Source of the DNA: CAWIVJ01 sp963839525 | GTDB taxonomy: Bacteria > Cyanobacteriota > Vampirovibrionia > Gastranaerophilales > Gastranaerophilaceae | NCBI GenBank assembly: GCA_963839525.1 | Contig: CAWIVJ010000005.1 | Coordinates: 124,001 to 188,000, forward strand | Direction: 5' to 3' | Length of the DNA stretch: 64,000 bases | Shown: positions 41,599 through 51,581 of the stretch, in pieces | Layout of the letters: each line of letters opens with the position of its first letter | Numbering within the stretch: the stretch's first letter is position 1 | Notes under the pieces: generated by a model | Database searches by the model: none | The model's input: the letters and a program-made list of their open reading frames with translations, nothing else | Told to the model about the DNA's origin: nothing | Made by a program: the position numbers and the translations under genes

Positions 41599-42011
41599 GT
41601 GAAACAATACATATTCACTGATGAAAGCAATTTAAATTCCCGGTTTATGCTTATTGGTGGGATTTGGGTAGATGAAATTACCTATAATGCAGTTATTGAA
41701 AAATGTAATAAATTCAAACAATCAATCAGTTGGACATTAGATGCTAAGTTTAACTGGAAAAATGTTTCAAAATTAACTTTGCAAAATTCATTCAATTTTC
41801 TGATATTTTACTCGGTGCAATTGGTTTTAATTATAATCAAAGGCATATATCTAAAGATGCAAGTCTGGTTAAATGCGAACTTGCACAATATATAGCAGCA
41901 AAGATAGGCCGAAAAAGCCTGAATTTTGAAACATCAAAAGGAGGTTATAAAAATCTAAATATATGGTTGTTTAAAACAACAAAAATAATACAAAATAAAA
42001 AGGAAAAATAA
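41599..42011 (+). pseudogene. DUF3800-like protein, internally deleted and frameshifted
   Basis: It starts with GTG directly after the secA stop: KQYIFTDESNLNSRFMLIGG and AKFNWKNVSKLTLQN, matching the DUF3800 opening (YIF-x-DES, then a GG strand, then a K/N-W-x-x-V-S element). The rest continues in another frame as FIQFSDILLGAIGFNY, the family's LADLL-GA-type motif, and GYKNLNIWLFK, to a stop at 42009-42011. Total coding capacity is ~135 codons against ~220-250 for intact members, so the middle is lost. Such proteins (RNase H-like fold) often travel with mobile elements. Probably inactive. Confidence 0.7.
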
Positions 42012-42013
42012 AA

Positions 42014-43111
42014 ATGCTAAGAGCTGGAATTGTAGGGCTACCAAACGTAGGAAAATCAACTTTATTTAATGCACTGACATCTGCAAAAAATGCACAAAGT
42101 GCAAATTATCCATTTTGCACAATAGAGCCGAATGTCGGAGTTGTTAATGTGCCGGATGAGAGACTTTATAAATTACAAGATATGGTAAAAACACAGGTTG
42201 TTATACCTACCGCAATTGAATTTGTAGATATTGCAGGACTTGTAAAAGGAGCAAGCAAAGGCGAAGGTTTAGGCAACCAGTTTTTGCACAATATCAGAGA
42301 AGTCGATGCAATAATTCAGGTTGTAAGATGCTTTGAGGATGAAAATACAATTCATGTTTCAGGAAAAGTTAATCCGCTTGACGATATCGAAATAATTAAC
42401 ACTGAACTTGCTCTTGCCGATTTAGCAACTGTCGAAAAACGTCATGCAAGGATTGCAAAACAAGTAAAAGCGCAAGACAAAGAAGCTGTTTTAGAGGATA
42501 AAGTCCTAAAGAGACTCACGGAACTTCTGTCTGAAGCTAAATTTATTAATGTAAAAAACGAATTTAATGAAGATGAAATTCCAGTTGTTCAAGGACTTCA
42601 CTTAATGTCAGCAAAACCGATAATTTACTGTGCAAATGTCTCTGAATTTGATTTAAAAGAAGGAAATTCTTATACAGAACAGGTTCAAGAATATGCAAAA
42701 ACTCACGGCGCCAATGTTGTTCTGGTTTCAGCAAAAATCGAATCGGAACTTGTCGAATTAGACGAGCAAGAAGCTAAAGAATATTTAAATGAACTTGGGA
42801 TAGAAGATTCGGGCATAAACAGGATGATTAAAGCAGTTTATAATTTGCTTGATTTAAGAACTTATATTACTGCAGGTGAAAAAGAAGTCCGCGCCTGGAC
42901 AATACCGGCAGGAGCAAAAGCACCTCAAGCAGCAGGTGTAATTCATACTGATTTTGAAAAAGGATTTATCAGAGCAGAAGTAACAGGCTATAATGACTTT
43001 ATCTCATGCGGTTCTTATGCTGCTTGCAAAGAAAAAGGACTTACCCGCATTGAAGGCAAAGATTATATTGTGCAAGACGGTGATATTGTTCATTTTAGGT
43101 TCTCAAGTTAA
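42014..43111 (+). CDS. ychF: Redox-regulated ATPase YchF (Obg-related)
   Basis: 365 residues, full length. G1 is GIVGLPNVGKSTLFNALTSA, the switch region has NYPFCTIEPNVGVV, G3 is DIAGLVKGASKGEGLGNQFL, and the coiled-coil plus TGS domain ends the protein (RAWTIPAGAKAPQAAG, then KDYIVQDGDIVHFRF). YchF binds ATP in preference to GTP and associates with ribosomes; it acts as a negative regulator in the oxidative stress response. It is monocistronic and convergent with dnaJ, only three bases apart. Confidence 0.97.
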   Translation: MLRAGIVGLPNVGKSTLFNALTSAKNAQSANYPFCTIEPNVGVVNVPDERLYKLQDMVKTQVVIPTAIEFVDIAGLVKGASKGEGLGNQFLHNIREVDAIIQVVRCFEDENTIHVSGKVNPLDDIEIINTELALADLATVEKRHARIAKQVKAQDKEAVLEDKVLKRLTELLSEAKFINVKNEFNEDEIPVVQGLHLMSAKPIIYCANVSEFDLKEGNSYTEQVQEYAKTHGANVVLVSAKIESELVELDEQEAKEYLNELGIEDSGINRMIKAVYNLLDLRTYITAGEKEVRAWTIPAGAKAPQAAGVIHTDFEKGFIRAEVTGYNDFISCGSYAACKEKGLTRIEGKDYIVQDGDIVHFRFSS

Positions 43112-43114
43112 AAA

Positions 43115-44242
43115 TTAACCCTTAAAAGCACCTTTTACTTTATTAATAAGACCTTCTTTTTCCTGATATTTTTTCTTTGTATTTATTTCATATAATTTTT
43201 TATAAAGCTGCTTTTCTTCCTCAGAAAGACTTGTTGGAATTTCAATTTCAACAATAACAATATGATCGCCTCTGTGAGATTTTTTACCAATCTGAGGTAT
43301 ACCTTCTCCCTTTATTTTTAACGGATGACCGTCTTGCGAACCGGCAGGAACAGTTATCAATTTTTCACCGTCAAGGGTTCTCACTGTAATTTCATCACCC
43401 AAAACAGCCTGTGCAGGAGATATTTCAAGTTTAGTGAAAACATTTATACCTTCACGTTTGAAATATTCGGATGGTTTAACATGCAGCACAATATATAAAT
43501 CTCCGGAAGGTCCTCCGTTTTTACCCGCATCACCTTCGCCTGAAAGTCTCATTTTATTTCCTGTGTCAACACCTGCAGGGATTTTGATTTCAACACCTTT
43601 CTCTCTTTCGATTCTGCCGTAACCCTTACAAGCCTTACAAGGATTTTGGATTTTTATTCCTTTACCGCTACAAGCAGGACAAGCAGTGATTTGAGTAAAA
43701 TGTCCTAAAATAGTTTGGGTTGTCTGCTGAATTTTTCCCGTACCGCCGCAAGTAGGGCATTTAACTGGCGCTGAGCCGGGCTCAGCGCCAGTTCCTTTAC
43801 AAGCCTCGCATGTTTCAAGGTGATCAATCTTAATCTCCTTATCTACGCCAAAAACTGCTTCTTCAAATTCAATCTCAATATCAACCCTTAAATCATCACC
43901 TTCTTGAGGAGCATTCGGGTCAACTTGTCTTTGAGAAAACCCAAATCCGCCAAAAAATGAATTGAAAATATCGTTTAAATCTCCAAAACCGCCTGCAAAA
44001 GGACCTCCTGAATCAAAACCTGCATTTTTAAGCCCGTCTTCACCATATCTGTCATACAATGAACGTTTATCATCGTCCATTAAGGTTTCATAAGCTTTTC
44101 CAAGCTCTTTAAATTTTTCTTCCGCATCTGCAGCTTTATTCACATCAGGATGATATTGACGTGCTTTTTTTCTAAACGCGCTTTTAATTTCATCTTTTCC
44201 CGCGTTTTTTGATACCCCCAATATTTCGTAAAAATCTGTCAT
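43115..44242 (-). CDS. dnaJ: Chaperone DnaJ
   Basis: 375 residues, classical type I. J-domain: MTDFYEILGVSKNAGKDEIK with HPD in YHPDVNKAADAE. The Gly/Phe region is GGFGDLNDIFNSFFGGFG. Four CxxCxGxG zinc repeats are present (CEACKGTG, CPTCGGTG, CPACSGKG, CKACKGYG), followed by the C-terminal domains. It works with DnaK and GrpE. A perfect GC-rich inverted repeat (43763-43793) lies within the zinc-finger codons. It is downstream of grpE with a degenerate dispersed repeat between them. Confidence 0.97.
   Translation of the reverse strand: MTDFYEILGVSKNAGKDEIKSAFRKKARQYHPDVNKAADAEEKFKELGKAYETLMDDDKRSLYDRYGEDGLKNAGFDSGGPFAGGFGDLNDIFNSFFGGFGFSQRQVDPNAPQEGDDLRVDIEIEFEEAVFGVDKEIKIDHLETCEACKGTGAEPGSAPVKCPTCGGTGKIQQTTQTILGHFTQITACPACSGKGIKIQNPCKACKGYGRIEREKGVEIKIPAGVDTGNKMRLSGEGDAGKNGGPSGDLYIVLHVKPSEYFKREGINVFTKLEISPAQAVLGDEITVRTLDGEKLITVPAGSQDGHPLKIKGEGIPQIGKKSHRGDHIVIVEIEIPTSLSEEEKQLYKKLYEINTKKKYQEKEGLINKVKGAFKG
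43763..43793. repeat. Perfect 15-bp inverted repeat inside dnaJ
   Basis: AACTGGCGCTGAGCC (43763-43777), one base, GGCTCAGCGCCAGTT (43779-43793). It is very GC-rich for this genome and encodes the spacer between the first two zinc repeats. Confidence 0.8.
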
Positions 44243-44269
44243 TATTTAATTCTAATTCCTTCCTCTAAC

Positions 44270-44386
44270 GTCATGCTTAATTTATTTGACTGCTTTTGCC
44301 GAAAACTTGTTTTTCATGTCTGTTTTCCCACAACATCTTATCAGTGTCCTAAGTTGTATAGATCCTGAAAACAAGTTCAGGATGAC
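44270..44386. repeat. Dispersed palindromic repeat, degenerate copy 4
   Basis: Starts GTCATGCTTAATTTATTTG and ends TCCTGAAAACAAGTTCAGGA-TGAC. About 40 extra bases separate the arms compared with the other copies. Located between grpE and dnaJ. Confidence 0.6.
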
Positions 44387-44396
44387 CTGTTATATT

Positions 44397-44957
44397 TTAA
44401 CCTTCATTCGTAGCTACATTCACCAGTGCCGGACGTAAAACTTTATCCCCAAGTTTATATCCTTTTTGTAATTCCATTATAACATGATTTTCAGGATGTT
44501 CACTTGTTGGAGTTTGCATTACGGCTTCATGAAAATTTGGATTAAACTCTTTTCCCTGTGCCTCAATAACCTCAAGCCCGAGTTTTGAAAGATTATCAAA
44601 CATTTGATTATATAAAACGTTAAAACTTTCTTTAACCTGATTAATATCATCTGAATTATCTATTGATTGTTTTGCTCTGTCAAAATTGTCAAGAACTTCT
44701 ATTAATTTTCTCATAGCATCTTGGGTTCCGTAAGCAATTAAGCTCTCGCGTTCCTGCTCCTGACGTTTGCGGTAATTATCAAAATCGGCAGCAAGTCTTA
44801 TATATTGATTGTTTAAGTTATCAAAATCTTCTTGAAGTTTGCTTTCAATGTTTTCTATATTTTCAGAAACAATTTCTTCTGTCTGCTGTTTATTTTCTTC
44901 TGTTGCAGCTTCTGAAAAAGGGTTCTGCGCGTGTTCTTTTTTGTGTTTATGTTTCAT
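44397..44957 (-). CDS. grpE: Nucleotide exchange factor GrpE
   Basis: 186 residues. A Glu/Gln-rich disordered N-terminus and long coiled coil (YIRLAADFDNYRKRQEQERE) lead to the C-terminal beta domain with the family signature HEAVMQTPTSEHPENHVIME and GYKLGDKVLRPALVNVA. GrpE releases ADP from DnaK. It is the first gene of a grpE-dnaJ unit; dnaK itself is not in the window. No CIRCE element is seen upstream; a 30-base perfect palindrome sits at 45034-45063. Confidence 0.96.
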   Translation of the reverse strand: MKHKHKKEHAQNPFSEAATEENKQQTEEIVSENIENIESKLQEDFDNLNNQYIRLAADFDNYRKRQEQERESLIAYGTQDAMRKLIEVLDNFDRAKQSIDNSDDINQVKESFNVLYNQMFDNLSKLGLEVIEAQGKEFNPNFHEAVMQTPTSEHPENHVIMELQKGYKLGDKVLRPALVNVATNEG

Positions 44958-45033
44958 TATTTATGTCTCCTTTATATTATTACAAGAAAATTATCAGAAT
45001 AATTTTAATTCATTTCAATCCAATACTTTTAAA

Positions 45034-45063
45034 TTGCTTCAGCTTTTTAAAAAGCTGAAGCAA
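45034..45063. promoter_or_regulatory. Perfect 30-base palindrome upstream of grpE
   Basis: TTGCTTCAGCTTTTT followed directly by its reverse complement. It lies between the 45144 gene and grpE. It may terminate the upstream transcript or act as a regulator site; without a T-run neither is proven. Confidence 0.5.
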
Positions 45064-45143
45064 AAACAATATAATATTATTATAGTTTAACAAGAAACAT
45101 AAACAAGCTAAAATTTATTTTTTTTTAATAATTCATTCTTTAA

Positions 45144-45626
45144 TTAATTTACAACACTTTCGCCAATCTTTCTTAATGCATCTTGTATTCTTGTTATTAT
45201 TCCCAAATTATTTATTGCATTATTTCCATTCGATTCCTCTGCAAAAAGTTTTTCTGTTTCCTTTAGAGCCATTTTTTTCAATACTTCAGCTATTTTGTCA
45301 AAAGTTCCTAAATTTTCCTCTTCTGCTCTTAAGAGTATATTATTAATTTTTATTTCATTTGAGGGATCCAATTCTAATTTTAAATATCCATAATCATTGG
45401 GAAACTTTTTGAAAACATCTGCACCTGTCATTTTTGTTAAATCTTTTCCTGTTAAATTAATAATTAACTCTGCTCCGTTAAAAATCTCTCTTTTAAAGCT
45501 GAAAATAAGTTCCTCACAGAATTTATTTTCAGCTTTAAGAATCTTTATTCCTTTAAATGACATGTTGTTATTGTTTCTTACATATTGTCTGTCTTGTTGA
45601 TTGTGATTAATTGAAAATATCTTCAT
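45144..45626 (-). CDS. Hypothetical protein with MSFKG leader motif
   Basis: 160 residues. It begins MKIFSINHNQQDRQYVRNNN and then NMSFKGIKILKAEN, the same Asn-rich leader plus [VIM]SF motif found at 9384, 9856, 10528, 13507 and 6212. The body mixes strands and helices (FSFKREIFNGAELIINLTGK, then YGYLKLELDPSNEIKINNIL) with no recognised fold. The ribosome site GAAGGTAAAA is like those of the 9384 family. It precedes grpE on the same strand but is separated by a palindrome. Unknown function. Confidence 0.65.
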   Translation of the reverse strand: MKIFSINHNQQDRQYVRNNNNMSFKGIKILKAENKFCEELIFSFKREIFNGAELIINLTGKDLTKMTGADVFKKFPNDYGYLKLELDPSNEIKINNILLRAEEENLGTFDKIAEVLKKMALKETEKLFAEESNGNNAINNLGIITRIQDALRKIGESVVN

Positions 45627-45981
45627 TTTTACCTTCTTTCTCTGTCAAAAACTATTAACTTTTCCTAAAAACTTTAGGAAAAAATAATGTCCCTGCTAAA
45701 AATTTATCTAATATAATTCCTTACTTCTAAATTTTAATCTCTCGGGATAAAGGTATAAAATTCTTAAAATTTTTTTTTTGCTGCCTTTGTAGAAAATTTT
45801 AACAATGCTTAATAAAAATAAGAATAAAATTATACGATTATTAATTTTTCATTAATTTTATATTTTGTTTTAAAAATTTAATGTATAAATGAATTAAGGG
45901 GACAGAAAAATATATACTAAAAATATTTTTTATCTTCCCTGTTTTTAAAAAGTGTAGTAAATAAAAGAGGAGTAAACAATC

Positions 45982-46269
45982 ATGGCGATTAAACCACTAG
46001 GAGACAGAATTGTAATTAAAGTAATTGAAGACAATGAACAAACATCCGGCGGAATTTTTATTCCTGACAGCGCAAAAGAAAAACCTCAAAAGGGTGAAGT
46101 TGTTGCTGTAGGACCGGGAAAAATTCTTGACAGCGGAGAAAGAGAACCTATCGATGTTAAAGTCGGAGAGACTATTTTATATGCAAAATATTCCGGAACA
46201 GATGTAAAAATAGGAAATGAAACTTTTAAAATTCTTTCCGTAAAAGATGCATTGGCGATAGTAGACTAG
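45982..46269 (+). CDS. groES: Co-chaperonin GroES
   Basis: 95 residues. Core motifs are IKPLGDRIVIKVIEDNEQTS, GGIFIPDSAKEKPQKGEVVA and the C-terminal SVKDALAIV. It caps the GroEL chamber. GAGGAG precedes the ATG. In the 355-base upstream gap (45627-45981) I see no CIRCE inverted repeat; the region is AT-rich with no gene. It is 41 bases upstream of groEL. Confidence 0.98.
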   Translation: MAIKPLGDRIVIKVIEDNEQTSGGIFIPDSAKEKPQKGEVVAVGPGKILDSGEREPIDVKVGETILYAKYSGTDVKIGNETFKILSVKDALAIVD

Positions 46270-46310
46270 TAAAATTTAAAGTATAAATATCAATAAAAGG
46301 AGACGAAAAA

Positions 46311-47978
<1,668 letters not shown>

Positions 47979-48000
47979 TGTCCTTTCATCTATAAAGTTT

Positions 48001-48035
48001 TAGAAGGTCCGCAGGTTAAGCCTGCGGACCTTCTA
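48001..48035. terminator. Hairpin after groEL
   Basis: TAGAAGGTCCGCAGG-ttaag-CCTGCGGACCTTCTA, a perfect 15-bp stem 23 bases after the groEL stop. T-tract is absent, so it may stabilise the 3' end or be a REP-like element. Confidence 0.65.
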
Positions 48036-48055
48036 CTTATTACCTATTAATACAA

Positions 48056-48079
48056 AAACAAGGGGGAAACCCCTTGTTT
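48056..48079. terminator. Second hairpin downstream of groEL
   Basis: AAACAAGGGG-gaaa-CCCCTTGTTT, a 10-bp stem with a GAAA loop, T-rich on both sides, so it could act in both directions. Confidence 0.65.
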
Positions 48080-48116
48080 AAGATTTTCAGATATTTAATT
48101 TACTAAATTTATCTTG

Positions 48117-48224
48117 TTATGCAGCCTGCCAGGCACCTGCAACCATTGTCATAAACGCAGCGTTTGCTTTTACATCTTCAACACAGGTGAACGTTATTCC
48201 TTCTTGTGTTGCATAAGCTGTCAT
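48117..48224 (-). pseudogene. Remnant: C-terminal 35 codons of an unidentified gene
   Basis: Reads MTAYATQEGITFTCVEDVKA and then NAAFMTMVAGAWQAA to a stop. It has no ribosome site and stops lie just upstream, so it looks like the tail of a deleted gene. It lies in the 436-base gap between groEL and the 48415 gene. Confidence 0.35.
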
Positions 48225-48236
48225 ATCTTGAATTAA

Positions 48237-48377
48237 TCAATTAATTACCGTATCAGACAGATAATAGCCGTCAATAAAAGCATATTCCGAGATTTAGAAG
48301 AAGCAAATGCAAGGCATAGAGAAGCCTCCGGCAGGTCAAAATTCAATGATAATTTAATCTCAAGTTATCAGAAGTAG
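48237..48377 (+). pseudogene. Remnant: C-terminal ~46 codons of another gene
   Basis: An open frame without a start: RIRQIIAVNKSIFRDLEEAN, then ARHREASGRSKFNDNLISSY, then QK and stop at 48375-48377. The composition is protein-like (helical, charged). It is the probable tail of a deleted gene, on the opposite strand to the remnant at 48117. Confidence 0.35.
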
Positions 48378-48414
48378 AAATTATTACGAATTTTCCCTTT
48401 GCAAATTTAATTTC

Positions 48415-49383
48415 TCAGACTTGGTTATCCAAATCAATTGTGTTGCGAATTACTGCATTTGCCATTAAAAGCAAAAACGGATTAACTTCTGTAATATTTG
48501 ACATGCTTATTTTTGCCTGCCGTATATCATTTTCATTCTGCCTTGTTTCCTTTTGCTCAAAAGCTACATTTGTTTGTATTGAGTGATTTTTACTCTCAGT
48601 ATTAATTCTTTTTAATAATTCTTCTTTAGGAAATTTTCCAGAACAATTTACAAAGATATCAATGGAATTAATCCCGTGTAGAATCAAAAGAACTTTTACA
48701 TTTCCATAATTTACAGTAGAAATCAATATTGTAATTGATGTTTCAGATTCTCCGGCTTCATTTTGATAAGTTTCAATTTCAAGCGAAAAATCAACACCTT
48801 CTTGCAACGGCAGCCATGGCAGATATAAAAGCATAAAATTTTTTAAAACTTGTGACGGATTTTCTTGTGATGCAACCGCAACACTTGCATTTATAAATTT
48901 CATAGCCTCTTTAAATTGTGACAAATCCGTAATTCCTTGTTTTGAAGCCTCAGACATTGCTAAAACAAGTTTATTCATTGCTTCTTTACCATTCTTTTGA
49001 AGTAATTCAGCTAAACCGGCTAAATTAATATTGGTAGTTAAAAGTTTGGTTAAATTCTTTGTTGCGGCATTGTTATTTTGGAGTATAACCAAAACTTCTT
49101 CAATTTCCTTTGGCAAATTCATCAAGTCTTTAATATATAAACTTCTTTCAAGATTTGCCAGATTATTCATCCTCAAATGTGCAAGATTAGGAAAATTAAA
49201 AGCTTTTAACATGCCGGACTTTTTAATAGCTCTTTGCAATAAATTTTGATTTATTATCTCATTAGAAAATGAAAATTCTGTATTTATATTTGAATTATGA
49301 GAATTAGGTGTACCTCTCTTAGAATTAAGAAGAGAATTATTAATAAATCTATTTACAAAATTACCTAAATTAAATTGGTTCAT
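48415..49383 (-). CDS. Hypothetical protein, weakly FliK-like C-terminus
   Basis: 322 residues. The N-terminus is Asn/Ser-rich, followed by helical repeats (NLTKLLTTNINLAGLAELLQ). The C-terminal half has a strand-rich region preceded by LLYLPWLPLQEGVDFSLEIE and VNYGNVKVLLILHGINSIDI, which loosely resembles the C-terminal domain of hook-length control (FliK) proteins and their relatives. There is no signal peptide. Given FlhA- and sigma-28-like genes in the window, a flagellar role is possible but unproven. Confidence 0.5.
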   Translation of the reverse strand: MNQFNLGNFVNRFINNSLLNSKRGTPNSHNSNINTEFSFSNEIINQNLLQRAIKKSGMLKAFNFPNLAHLRMNNLANLERSLYIKDLMNLPKEIEEVLVILQNNNAATKNLTKLLTTNINLAGLAELLQKNGKEAMNKLVLAMSEASKQGITDLSQFKEAMKFINASVAVASQENPSQVLKNFMLLYLPWLPLQEGVDFSLEIETYQNEAGESETSITILISTVNYGNVKVLLILHGINSIDIFVNCSGKFPKEELLKRINTESKNHSIQTNVAFEQKETRQNENDIRQAKISMSNITEVNPFLLLMANAVIRNTIDLDNQV

Positions 49384-49465
49384 ACTAATATTATGCTGAT
49401 TTTTACTGATTTTGCAATATTTTGTTATAAAAATTATTATTAAACAGCAAACGCGGATAATTAAT

Positions 49466-49503
49466 AAAAAGGCGAATCAGAATTTATTCTGATTCGCCTT
49501 TTT
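49466..49503. terminator. Strong bidirectional terminator
   Basis: AAAAAGGCGAATCAGAA-ttta-TTCTGATTCGCCTTTTT, a perfect 17-bp stem with flanking A/T runs. It ends the minus-strand SLH gene. Confidence 0.92.
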
Positions 49504-49523
49504 ATTTTAAGTTAATTATAAAA

Positions 49524-50684
49524 TTATTCTTCAAGAATCCAACCGTTAGTTAAATCAACTTTAAGAGGTTGAAGAAGTTTTACACAAACTGTTCCTCCGG
49601 GAAGAACTTTTAGTTTCTCACCTTTAAAGATTTTTCTTAAGAAAGCAATAAACCAATTTTTCTTTTTAGAAACTTCGCCCATTGCACAAAAATTTATTCT
49701 TTGGTCATTTGTTGTTGTTATTGTCTCGTTTTTAAGTACTAAAACACCGTTTCTAATGAATAATCTACCCGTTCTTACATCAATAAGATGTCCTTGAAGG
49801 TCCGCTCCTTTATAAATAAGAATGTATTTATCTTTGGTAATATAATTTTGAGGAGCTTTAGCCATATAAATTTCACCGCATTTTGAATATTGCGAACTTA
49901 ATGATTTTCCGACTTGAATAGGAACAACAGCTCCGGCAGGAATTGTTCCGATAGAACCTTGAACAAAAGCCTCAGGAACTACAAAACCTTCACCTATTTT
50001 TTTGCGCATAGCTTCCGCTAATTTTCTGTTTGGATTAAGTTTTGCCTGTTCCATCATATTTTTTAATAAAGCAGCAACTTCTGCTCTTGTTGCAGGTTTA
50101 TTAGCATTAAGTGCCAAAGGCGTATTTGGAATATGAACGTTCATATTTAAAATTTCAGCTTTTCCTGCTGCAATTAAAAAACTTTTCGGAGTTTCAGCAA
50201 GATCAGTATACTTTTTCAATACTTCTTTTGCTTTTTGAAGACTTATATTTTGAGTAGTTAAAGCATTAACTATAACAGAAACCGCCTCTGCATGAGAAAC
50301 AGGATCATCGGGTCTGAAATCTTTTCCTTCCAGCGGACATGAAATCAACTCAAAATATAAAGCTCTTTGAATCATATCGTAAGCCCAAAAATCAGCTGGA
50401 ATATCTGTAAAATTAACAGGCTGAGCGACTGTTGTATGTTCTTGCCCCAGAGCCCAAATAGCCATAGAAGCAAATTCTGCTCTTGTTACGTTATCGTCAG
50501 GTTTAAATGTACCATCAGGATACCCCACAATAACACTTTTTTGAGATAATTCCTTAATTTGAGCTGCTGCCCAATAATCTGCAGGTACATCGGGGAAAAT
50601 TGTTGCTTGTTTTGCACTGACAGGCATTAATAAAAAAATGAAAGCAAAAAGTCCCAAAAACAATTTAATAAAATTCCTTTTCAT
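49524..50684 (-). CDS. Secreted S-layer homology (SLH) domain protein
   Basis: 386 residues with a signal peptide (MKRNFIKLFLGLFAFIFLLM, probable cleavage after PVSA). Three SLH repeats follow: FPDVPADYWAAAQIKEL with VGYPDGTFKPDDNVTRAEFA; FTDIPADFWAYDMIQRAL with FRPDDPVSHAEAVS; and a weaker third ending in KPATRAEVAALLKNMM. The C-terminal ~170 residues are beta-rich and unrecognised. SLH repeats bind secondary cell-wall polymers or, in cyanobacteria-like envelopes, peptidoglycan as part of outer-membrane anchoring. Closed by the strong terminator at 49466. Confidence 0.92.
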   Translation of the reverse strand: MKRNFIKLFLGLFAFIFLLMPVSAKQATIFPDVPADYWAAAQIKELSQKSVIVGYPDGTFKPDDNVTRAEFASMAIWALGQEHTTVAQPVNFTDIPADFWAYDMIQRALYFELISCPLEGKDFRPDDPVSHAEAVSVIVNALTTQNISLQKAKEVLKKYTDLAETPKSFLIAAGKAEILNMNVHIPNTPLALNANKPATRAEVAALLKNMMEQAKLNPNRKLAEAMRKKIGEGFVVPEAFVQGSIGTIPAGAVVPIQVGKSLSSQYSKCGEIYMAKAPQNYITKDKYILIYKGADLQGHLIDVRTGRLFIRNGVLVLKNETITTTNDQRINFCAMGEVSKKKNWFIAFLRKIFKGEKLKVLPGGTVCVKLLQPLKVDLTNGWILEE

Positions 50685-50820
50685 AAAATTTCTCCTTCTC
50701 TATCTTATTAAGCTATTTTATAACGAACAAAAAAATAATACAAAAAAAGTTAAATAAAGCACAAATGCTAATTATTTCAGGGTATATTTTTATTTTATTT
50801 TAAGTTAGTATAAATATATT

Positions 50821-51246
50821 ATGGAAGTTAAAATTGCTAAAAATATTAAAGATATAGAAATTTGCTACAAATTAAGAGAAATTATCTTTATTGAAGGTCA
50901 AAATGTCCCAATAGAAAGGGAAAGAGATGACGAAGATAATACTGCATCCCACTTTCTCCTGGTTGATGATAATAATATTCCTTTTGGAGTAGGAAGAGTT
51001 GTTAAAAACAAAGATTTAGCTGTTATCGGCAGAATAGGAATTGTAGAAAAATACAGAAATAAAGGTGCGGGATTCTTTTTAATGCAAAAAATTATAGAAC
51101 ATTGTGCTAAACAAAAATTTAAAAAAATAATTCTTGGAGCTCAAGAACACGCTTTGGATTTTTACAGAAAATTAAATTTTGAAATAATTGGTGAAAAATA
51201 TATGGATGCCAGTATTCCTCATTTTAAAATGCAGCTTGAACTCTAA
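50821..51246 (+). CDS. GNAT family N-acetyltransferase
   Basis: 141 residues, typical of short GNAT enzymes. The acetyl-CoA site is IGRIGIVEKYRNKGAGFFLM (R/K-x-x-G-x-G/A pattern), followed by KIILGAQEHALDFYRKLNFE near the C-terminus. The start EVKIAKNIKDIEICYKLREI resembles the ElaA/YjcF subgroup. It would transfer an acetyl group from acetyl-CoA to an amine; the substrate is unknown. It stands alone with its own upstream AT-rich region. Confidence 0.88.
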   Translation: MEVKIAKNIKDIEICYKLREIIFIEGQNVPIERERDDEDNTASHFLLVDDNNIPFGVGRVVKNKDLAVIGRIGIVEKYRNKGAGFFLMQKIIEHCAKQKFKKIILGAQEHALDFYRKLNFEIIGEKYMDASIPHFKMQLEL

Positions 51247-51429
51247 ATTGTTTTTTAAATTTTATTATACTAAAGTTTGAAAATTTTTTTTGACTATTCA
51301 CAAATTTAAAAGTTTGATGTATAATACAAATAAAGTTTTGTCTTCCAAAGATTTTACTGAAGAAGAAAAACTAAAAAGGATTTTTAAAAATAACAAATTT
51401 ATAATTATCCTAAAATTGTAAGTTTTAGG

Positions 51430-51581
51430 AGCAAGAATTTGTTTATAATTTTTGAAAACCGGATAGGGTAAAATTTATTTGCCTGTATCTGGAGCAAGTG
51501 ATTTAGCATAAATCATTGCCATTTTTATTTTGTTTTAGTTTTACACTAGTAGAGAAAATCTCGAAAGTAAGAAAGGTTTTT
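51430..51581 (+). promoter_or_regulatory. Long structured 5' leader of the RNase E/G gene
   Basis: Part of the 335-base gap 51247-51581. It can form CCGGATAGG / CCTGTATCTGG (with bulge and one G-U) and TGATTT-agcat-AAATCA. The word GGAGCAAG occurs twice (about 51428 and 51490). RNase E genes often have structured leaders used for self-regulation. No known riboswitch is recognised. Confidence 0.4.

Noticed and set aside
45700..45981. CIRCE operator before groES
   Set aside because: No TTAGCACTC/GAGTGCTAA pair or close variant is present.
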